Below are positions 7,466 to 11,649 of a stretch of 11,649 nucleotides of DNA, one piece after another. This DNA comes from Candidatus Competibacteraceae bacterium (GTDB taxonomy: Bacteria > Pseudomonadota > Gammaproteobacteria > Competibacterales > Competibacteraceae), in NCBI GenBank assembly GCA_020445045.1, contig JAGRHI010000361.1:1-11649 (forward strand). The letters run 5' to 3'. The position numbers and the translations under genes are program-made. Position 1 is the stretch's first letter. Each line of letters starts with the position of its first letter. Below the pieces are notes generated by a model. The model searched no databases. It was not told the DNA's origin and saw only the letters and a program-made list of their open reading frames with translations.

Positions 7466-8218
7466 TCAACCTCGCAGGCGCATATCGTCCAGCCGGCGAA
7501 TCGTCAAGCCCAGGAAGGTTGCAATGAACAACAGGTAGTAGATGACATCGGTGCTGTTGAACAATCCCAGCAACAACGCGTCGTAGTGACGCGGCAGCGA
7601 CAGGTATGCGAACAGGCTATCCACCGTGCCGTGACCGGTCCCGGCCACATCGATGATCCACAGTAGTAGCAGCAACCCGAAGGTTGCCACCGCCGCCAGC
7701 ACCGGTTGGGTGGTGCACGCGGACAGATACAGACCGGCGGAAGCAAAACCGCCGGCCAGCAGGAGCAAACCCAGCAAGCCGGTCAGCAGCTTGCCGAAAT
7801 CCAGCGGCGCGCCAATCGCCAGCGCCAGCGGCATCAGCGCGACCAGCGCGACCATGCTCGACAGGAAGAGCATCACGCCTAAATACTTGCCAAGCACGAT
7901 GGCCATCGACCCCACTGGCGCCGAAAGCAGCAAGTCGAGCGTACCGGTGCGGCGTTCTTCGCTCAACAACCGCATGGTCAGCAACGGAACCAGCAGCAGC
8001 AATACCCAGGCGGCGACCCGAAACAGCGGCGCGACCACCAGATCGGTTACGCCGGGTGCGTTGTCCAACGCAGCCAACCGACCCTGCAAGTTTCGAAAAT
8101 CATCCACCAGGACCAGGAAGATCCACGCCAGCAACCCTTGCACCACCGCCAGCAGCGTCCAAGCCAACGGCGATAGAAATAGGCCGCGCAGCTCGCGGGC
8201 CGTGATGACAAAGATCAT
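7466..8218 (-). CDS. ABC-2 type transporter permease (GldF-like)
   Basis: 250 residues with about six hydrophobic segments: near 15-38, 62-84, 104-135, 140-160, 165-190 and 225-243. The cytosolic loop after the second helix carries RLLSEERRTGTLDLLLSAPV (about 83-102), the 'EExxxGTxxLLLSxP' signature of ABC-2 permeases of the GldF/NosY kind. It should form the membrane channel for the ATPase encoded immediately upstream. Start: ATG at 8218, overlapping the ATPase's TGA (ATGA, 8215-8218); an in-frame start at 8290 would add 24 polar residues that lie inside the ATPase gene and is rejected. The substrate is unknown; the neighbouring GldG and DUF4340 proteins suggest a specialised envelope transporter rather than drug export. 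Confidence 0.92.
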   Translation of the reverse strand: MIFVITARELRGLFLSPLAWTLLAVVQGLLAWIFLVLVDDFRNLQGRLAALDNAPGVTDLVVAPLFRVAAWVLLLLVPLLTMRLLSEERRTGTLDLLLSAPVGSMAIVLGKYLGVMLFLSSMVALVALMPLALAIGAPLDFGKLLTGLLGLLLLAGGFASAGLYLSACTTQPVLAAVATFGLLLLLWIIDVAGTGHGTVDSLFAYLSLPRHYDALLLGLFNSTDVIYYLLFIATFLGLTIRRLDDMRLRG

Positions 8219-9138
8219 ACGGGTGCTTCCCCTAGGGTCAGATCGACGAAGATTTGCTCCAGACCGGCATGTTCCGGGGTTATTTCCCACAGATCCCAGC
8301 CCTCGGCGCCAGCCCGTTCAAGCACGGCCTGGTGGGGCGCGGCACCCGGGGCATGATGGAGCCGGAACCGACCGTAACCAAGTTCCTCGACCCGGATGAT
8401 CCCTGGCAGTTGCGCCAGGCTTGCGGTTGGCGGCGGTACGTTCAGCCCAACCCGCAAGTGGGTGGAACACCGCCGCTGTTCCAAATCGGCCAGATCGCCA
8501 GCGTACACCAGCCGCCCGGTCCGCATGATCTGCGCGTGGGTGCACGCCGCCTGCACTTCGGGCAACAGATGCGTGGACAGAATCACGCCACGGTCTCGCC
8601 CCAGCGTACGGATCAACTCGCGCATCTCGCGCAGTTGCATGGGGTCCAGCCCGACAGTCGGTTCGTCCAACACCAGCACTGGCGGATCGTGCAACAGGGC
8701 TTGGGCCAGACCGACCCGCTGCCGATACCCCTTGGACAAATTGCCGATCAAGCGCTGGCCGACGTCCACCAACCCACAATGCTCCTTGGCCCGAAGCAGA
8801 GCCTGGCGACAGGCGGTGCGATCGAGCCCGTGCAGGCGGGCGCTGTAGTGCAATTGTTCGTCCACCGTCAGTTCCCGATACAGCGGAGGATGATCGGGCA
8901 GATAGCCGATTGCTTGCTTGGCTTGGCGCGGCTGGTCCAACAAATCGGCGCCGTTAATGGTAATCCGCCCGGTATCCGGCGCCAACACACCCGCCAGCAT
9001 CCGCATCGTGGTCGATTTACCGGCACCGTTGAGACCAAGAAAGCCAAGAACCTGGCCCTTGTGGAGCGTGAAACTGATCTCATCGACCGCTCGGATATCG
9101 CCATAGCTGCGGGTCAATCGCTCCACCTGCACCAGCAT
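8215..9138 (-). CDS. ABC transporter ATP-binding protein (ABC-2 / GldA-like)
   Basis: 307 residues, typical for this class. Seen in order: Walker A GLNGAGKST (35-43), a Q-loop equivalent near IGYLPDHPPLY (77-87), signature LSKGYRQR (134-141), Walker B VLVLDEP (154-160), D-loop GLDP and switch STH (H190). The C-terminal 90 residues form the accessory domain common in exporters of the CcmA/NatA class. The ATG at 9138 is preferred: AAGG lies five bases upstream and the protein then starts right at the first strand of the nucleotide-binding domain. In-frame starts at 9150, 9168 and 9273 have worse sites or add unrelated residues. It is the first gene of the five-gene operon ending in mutM. It powers the GldF-like permease. 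Confidence 0.95.
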   Translation of the reverse strand: MLVQVERLTRSYGDIRAVDEISFTLHKGQVLGFLGLNGAGKSTTMRMLAGVLAPDTGRITINGADLLDQPRQAKQAIGYLPDHPPLYRELTVDEQLHYSARLHGLDRTACRQALLRAKEHCGLVDVGQRLIGNLSKGYRQRVGLAQALLHDPPVLVLDEPTVGLDPMQLREMRELIRTLGRDRGVILSTHLLPEVQAACTHAQIMRTGRLVYAGDLADLEQRRCSTHLRVGLNVPPPTASLAQLPGIIRVEELGYGRFRLHHAPGAAPHQAVLERAGAEGWDLWEITPEHAGLEQIFVDLTLGEAPV

Positions 9139-9186
9139 CTCACCCTTCATGACATTTTTGACAAGCATTAGCCTATGCGGAGCGGT

Positions 9187-9192
9187 ATCATA
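9187..9192 (-). promoter_or_regulatory. Candidate -10 element (TATGAT) of the ABC-transporter/mutM operon
   Basis: On the minus strand TATGAT lies about 49 bases before the ATPase ATG at 9138, giving a short leader. A convincing -35 hexamer at 16-18 bases distance is not visible. This is the only reasonable promoter in the gap between this operon and the psiE relic. Confidence 0.3.
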
Positions 9193-9250
9193 ACCACTGA
9201 AATTGACTCGAACAGTCACACCCTTCCATTGCTGACGGCACCATGGAAAA

Positions 9251-9710
9251 ATGTCCCAACCACTCCTCATCACCCGACCACGATTCGATAAAAGCGAGGA
9301 ACCGCTGATTCACTGGCTGCACGTTATCATCCGGTTCCATGCGCGAATACTGGTGATACTGATGACCTTGGTGGTCATGTGGAGCGTCGCCGATATGGCT
9401 TGGGTCCTTTACCAACCAGTGATGGCATCGGTTATGGGGTTGCCGAGCGTCAACGATAATTCTAGCTTCATTCGGCGCCTTCATGGCGGCGGCCCTGATT
9501 GCCATCGAAATTTTCCTGAACATCGTGCCATGCCCGCGCGACGATATACTGCATGTCAAATGAGTACTCGCCACGACGCTAATGGTGATCGCTCGGAAGG
9601 TGATCATGTTGGACTACAAAACCCTGGCGCCTGAGTAAATCCGGTTAATGACGGCAATCATTTATGCTCTGAGCATCGGTGACTGGCTGGTGGCAAAGAA
9701 AAATCAATGA
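9251..9710 (+). pseudogene. Decayed psiE-family (phosphate-starvation-inducible E) membrane protein gene
   Basis: Reads as one PsiE-family protein of about 153 residues only if three lesions are undone. Frame 2 from ATG 9251 gives a first membrane helix (ARILVILMTLVVMWSVADM) and ends in VND at 9455-9457. One extra base (9458) shifts the reading; frame 3 then continues ILASFGAFMAALIAIEIF, a hallmark stretch of the family. An in-frame TGA follows HVK (9561-9563), then LATTLMVIARKVIMLDYKTL, the second hallmark. A TAA (9636-9638) stands where the family has Tyr after LAPE, followed by a last helix (ALSIGDWLVAKKNQ) to TGA 9708-9710. The order and length match an intact gene, so this is recent decay rather than chance. 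PsiE function is unknown; the E. coli gene is induced by phosphate starvation. Family assignment is from memory of its motifs; sequencing error could explain the frameshift but hardly all three lesions. Confidence 0.8.
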
Positions 9711-9760
9711 GCCCGGTAATTCGGCGAGTGGGATAATAGATATAGTTTCCCAGCCGCACC

Positions 9761-9776
9761 GGTTATTTTACTAACC
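9761..9776 (+). promoter_or_regulatory. Inverted repeat GGTTA-ttttac-TAACC upstream of the desaturase
   Basis: A perfect 5+6+5 inverted repeat ends 21 bases before the TTG start. It could be an operator for the desaturase, or be transcribed as part of its leader. AT-rich stretches GATAAT (9732-9737) and TATAGT (9741-9746) upstream are possible -10 elements but have no clear -35 partner. Low confidence: 5-base arms occur by chance. Confidence 0.22.
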
Positions 9777-9785
9777 ACATTCGCG

Positions 9786-9789
9786 AAAG
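9786..9789 (+). promoter_or_regulatory. Ribosome binding site (AAGG) deciding the TTG start of the desaturase
   Basis: AAAGGTG precedes the TTG at 9798 by a normal distance. It supports the rare start codon, since no ATG in frame lies near. Confidence 0.5.
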
Positions 9790-9797
9790 GTGTTGAA

Positions 9798-10982
9798 TTG
9801 AATTTCATCATACATGGTTTTTTGGATCTATCCTTCTGGGAATTAGTGTTGGCAACACTATTGATGACACATGTCACGATTGCCGCCGTCACTATTTTCC
9901 TACACCGTGCCCAAGCGCATCGCGCGCTCGATTTACACCCAATGATCAGTCAGTTCTTCCGATTCTGGCTATGGTTAACGACCGGCATGGTCACTAAACA
10001 GTGGGTTGCCATACATCGTAAGCACCATGCCAAGTGCGAGACATCGGATGATCCCCATAGCCCACAGATTTTGGGTATCCGCAAGGTACTCTGGGAAGGC
10101 GCGGAATTGTATCGCTCCGAAGCGGCTAACTCGGAAACCTTGAAGCGCTATGGTCATGGCACACCCGATGATTGGCTAGAAAGTCATCTCTATACTCGAT
10201 ATGATCGACTGGGTGTTACGCTAATGCTGTTTGTTGATTTAACCCTTTTTGGCATCGCGGGACTCACCGTTTGGGCGATACAACTACTGTGGATTCCATT
10301 CTGGGCGGCTGGAGTCATCAATGGCTTAGGGCACTACTGGGGTTATCGTAATTATGAACCTCGCGATGCTTCCACCAATCTCTTACCGATTGGTTTGATA
10401 ATCGGCGGAGAAGAACTGCATAACAATCATCACGCCTTCCCCAGTTCAGCCAAGCTGTCGAATCGCTGGTGGGAATTCGACATTGGCTGGTTGTACATCC
10501 GGATTCTGACAATCCTGCGGTTGGCGCATGTCAAGAAAATCGCACCAGTGCCACAACAACTGCGAGATAAACAAGCTATTGATTTGGATACACTACGAGC
10601 CGTTGTTCTTGGTCGATTGTATGTAATGGCCGATTTCGGCCGTAATGTAGTGGCGCCAGTACTGCGGGAGGAGTTACGAAAAGCCGATGATTCCCGGCGC
10701 CGTATCCTCAAGCGGACCAAGGTGTTATTGCTGCGGGAAGAGGCTAGACTGGACGATCGTGACCGCGCCCGGTTGCGCAGTGCGCTCGACATGAGTCAAG
10801 CGCTATGCACCGTCTATGAATTTCGGATGAACTTACAAAGTCTATGGAATCGCACAACGATCAGCCATGAAAAATTGCTGGTATCACTGCAGGATTGGTG
10901 CGCGCAGGCTGAGGCCAGCGGTATCCAAGTTCTACAGGAGTTTGCACAATCATTACGTGGCTACTCAGTGCGCTCAGTTTGA
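9798..10982 (+). CDS. Membrane fatty-acid (acyl) desaturase, DesA-like delta-9 family
   Basis: 394 residues. A di-iron membrane enzyme that inserts a double bond into acyl chains of phospholipids or acyl-CoA with oxygen and reduced electron carriers, tuning membrane fluidity. The three histidine boxes are intact: HRAQAH (36-41), HRKHH (73-77) and HNNHH (208-212). Hydrophobic segments lie near 12-35, 50-66, 138-160 and 162-180. The C-terminal third (about 265-394) is charged and helical, ending in LLVSLQDWCAQAEASGI-type sequence, which I recall as usual for the gammaproteobacterial DesA type rather than a fusion. Start is TTG 9798: AAAGG lies seven bases upstream, and the next ATG (residue 23) would remove part of the first membrane helix. 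Codon use and GC content are visibly more AT-rich than the ABC operon. Transcribed alone and ended by the terminator at 10994-11024. Confidence 0.93.
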   Translation: MNFIIHGFLDLSFWELVLATLLMTHVTIAAVTIFLHRAQAHRALDLHPMISQFFRFWLWLTTGMVTKQWVAIHRKHHAKCETSDDPHSPQILGIRKVLWEGAELYRSEAANSETLKRYGHGTPDDWLESHLYTRYDRLGVTLMLFVDLTLFGIAGLTVWAIQLLWIPFWAAGVINGLGHYWGYRNYEPRDASTNLLPIGLIIGGEELHNNHHAFPSSAKLSNRWWEFDIGWLYIRILTILRLAHVKKIAPVPQQLRDKQAIDLDTLRAVVLGRLYVMADFGRNVVAPVLREELRKADDSRRRILKRTKVLLLREEARLDDRDRARLRSALDMSQALCTVYEFRMNLQSLWNRTTISHEKLLVSLQDWCAQAEASGIQVLQEFAQSLRGYSVRSV

Positions 10983-10993
10983 TTGGAACCCAC

Positions 10994-11024
10994 AAAAAAA
11001 CCTGCGTTCAAGGCAGGTTTTTTT
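10994..11024. terminator. Bidirectional intrinsic terminator between desaturase and rpmG
   Basis: Seven A, stem CCTGC (11001-11005), loop gttcaag, stem GCAGG (11013-11017), seven T. With the A/T tracts the arms pair over 12 bases. On the plus strand it follows the desaturase stop by 11 bases; on the minus strand it follows the rpmG stop by about 25 bases and also ends in U-rich RNA, so it serves both converging units. Confidence 0.9.
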
Positions 11025-11030
11025 GTTGGC

Positions 11031-11043
11031 GATCGGAGCGATC
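11031..11043. repeat. Small inverted repeat GATCG-gag-CGATC after rpmG
   Basis: A perfect 5+3+5 palindrome between the rpmG stop and the terminator. It may form a small hairpin in the rpmBG 3' end. No function can be assigned. Confidence 0.25.
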
Positions 11044-11049
11044 AAACAA

Positions 11050-11205
11050 TTACTTGATCTTAGCTTCCTTATAAGGGACATGCTTGCGAACCACCGGGTC
11101 GTATTTTTTCATTTCCAGCTTTTCAGGCGTCGTGCGCTTATTTTTGGTTGTTGTGTAGAAGTGACCCGTGCCAGCGGTGGAAACCAACTTGATTTTATCG
11201 CGCAT
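11050..11205 (-). CDS. rpmG: 50S ribosomal protein L33
   Basis: 51 residues, nearly identical to E. coli L33 from its sixth residue on: [20 protein letters not shown] then [20 protein letters not shown]. It binds near the E site of the large subunit. The N-terminus is about four residues shorter than in E. coli (starts MRDKIKL rather than MAKGIREKIKL). No cysteine is present, so this is the zinc-independent form. AAGGAG lies eight bases upstream of the ATG, a strong site. It follows rpmB by 18 bases and is cotranscribed with it. The gene is too short for many automatic callers but is certain. Confidence 0.98.
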   Translation of the reverse strand: MRDKIKLVSTAGTGHFYTTTKNKRTTPEKLEMKKYDPVVRKHVPYKEAKIK

Positions 11206-11223
11206 ACTACTATCTCCTTCCAG

Positions 11224-11460
11224 TTAAACCTTTTCACCTTGGGCGCGCAAATCAGAGAGAACAGCATCAATGCCTTTTTTATCGATGATCCGCATACCAT
11301 GCGAAGAGACTCGCAGACTCACAAAGCGCCTTTCACTCTCAACCCAAAAGCGATGGACATGCAAGTTTGGCAGAAAGCGACGACGGGTCTTGTTATTGGC
11401 ATGTGATACGTTATTTCCGGTAGCGGGGCGCTTCCCCGTTACTTGGCAAACTCTTGACAT
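11224..11460 (-). CDS. rpmB: 50S ribosomal protein L28
   Basis: 78 residues, the same length as E. coli L28 and very similar throughout: [48 protein letters not shown]. It is a late-assembling protein of the large subunit. Only one cysteine (C5) is present, so it lacks the CxxC zinc motif. The ATG at 11460 is fixed by homology; an in-frame start at 11475 would add five residues not found in the family. GGAG lies about nine bases upstream. First visible gene of the rpmB-rpmG unit. The leader contains a small hairpin (11474-11491). No strong sigma70 promoter could be picked by eye between it and the hairpin at 11590-11621. Confidence 0.98.
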   Translation of the reverse strand: MSRVCQVTGKRPATGNNVSHANNKTRRRFLPNLHVHRFWVESERRFVSLRVSSHGMRIIDKKGIDAVLSDLRAQGEKV

Positions 11461-11473
11461 CGCGCCTATCTCC

Positions 11474-11491
11474 AACCGGCAAAACCGGGTT
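11474..11491 (-). promoter_or_regulatory. Small hairpin in the rpmB leader
   Basis: AACCGG (11474-11479) and CCGGGTT (11485-11491) can pair with one bulged G around a CAAAA loop (plus-strand view). It ends one base or so before the Shine-Dalgarno of rpmB and so could influence ribosome access. No evidence for a specific regulator. Confidence 0.25.
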
Positions 11492-11589
11492 CTCGAAAGC
11501 TTGTGGACTTTTAAATCTTAGTAAGCGGCAGGATAGAGGGTTACACTGCTCAGCATTGGCAAAGTAACCATCAAAATCCAAACTCAAAA

Positions 11590-11621
11590 GGTATCCCCCT
11601 AGAACGAACTAGAGGGATACC
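11590..11621 (-). terminator. Long hairpin, probable intrinsic terminator on the minus strand
   Basis: GGTATCCC (11590-11597) pairs with GGGATACC (11614-11621), then after one C-A mismatch CTAG (11599-11602) pairs with CTAG (11609-11612) around AACGAA. On the minus strand the stem is followed by TTTT (complement of 11586-11589), as in a Rho-independent terminator. It probably ends a gene or small RNA lying right of the window; what it serves is not visible. The U-run is short, so attenuation or a structural role upstream of rpmB is possible. The bases 11622-11649 show no gene. Confidence 0.6.
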
Positions 11622-11649
11622 GTAAATAAGTTGCCTGGCGATGACCGAC

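Noticed and set aside
9158..9163. Perfect TTGACA as a -35 element for the psiE relic
   Set aside because: No acceptable -10 at 15-19 bases downstream; the nearest TATCAT is 22 bases away.
8254..9171. Plus-strand open frame of 305 codons antisense to the ABC ATPase
   Set aside because: The other strand carries complete ABC ATPase motifs; this frame is Gln/His-rich and resembles nothing.
9188..9607. Minus-strand open frame of 139 codons in the ABC/desaturase gap
   Set aside because: His/Met-rich translation without family likeness; the plus strand explains the same bases as a psiE relic.
10590..10982. Desaturase C-terminal third as a fused foreign domain
   Set aside because: The charged helical tail fits the usual 390-400-residue length of gammaproteobacterial DesA-type desaturases.
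10867..11406. Plus-strand open frame of 179 codons after the desaturase
   Set aside because: It crosses the desaturase end and the strong terminator and lies antisense to rpmG and rpmB, which are certain.
1..11649. CRISPR array, tRNA/rRNA gene, insertion sequence or attachment site
   Set aside because: No regularly spaced direct repeats, no cloverleaf or rRNA signature, no transposase and no terminal inverted repeats were seen.

Overview
This is a chromosomal segment of a Gammaproteobacterium. The protein content supports this: a C21-type lipoprotein MlaA, zinc-free L28 and L33 of the enterobacterial type, MutM, and a DesA-type desaturase. Most of the window (about 1-9140) is GC-rich by eye, around 60% in sampled lines. 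The right end (about 9640-11649) looks clearly lower, around 45-50%. A free-living environmental lineage of the Chromatiales/Competibacter kind is an inference from the gene mix, not something the sequence proves.

Layout. Left (1-1361, minus strand): a tightly overlapped cassette, mlaA -> DUF2007-family gene -> lpxL/htrB-family acyltransferase (cut by the window edge). Both junctions are 4-base ATGA overlaps, and the genes concern outer-membrane lipid asymmetry and lipid A acylation. A 322-base divergent intergenic region with three inverted repeats separates mlaA from a plus-strand GAF/HD-GYP phosphodiesterase (1684-3318). Next, also on plus, is an exported protein of unknown function (3483-4721). 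Its stop codon shares the palindrome CTAG with the stop of mutM coming from the other side.

Centre (4718-9138, minus strand): a five-gene operon reading ABC-2 ATPase -> ABC-2 permease -> GldG-like auxiliary membrane protein -> DUF4340-like protein -> mutM. Every junction overlaps by 1-4 bases or has a gap of only 2 bases. The first four genes look like one transporter of the GldA/GldF/GldG type. The DNA-repair glycosylase MutM rides at the end of its transcript.

Right (9251-11649): a decayed plus-strand psiE-family gene (one +1 frameshift and two in-frame stops), then a plus-strand acyl desaturase with a TTG start, a strong bidirectional terminator, and rpmG and rpmB on the minus strand (transcribed rpmB -> rpmG). 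A long hairpin at 11590-11621 probably terminates an unseen minus-strand gene.

Functional theme: several units deal with the cell envelope (MlaA, LpxL-like acyltransferase, ABC/GldG transporter, desaturase). No CRISPR, tRNA, rRNA or insertion sequence was seen. The most notable observations are the transporter-mutM operon, its interruption of the familiar rpmB-rpmG-mutM order, and the psiE relic.
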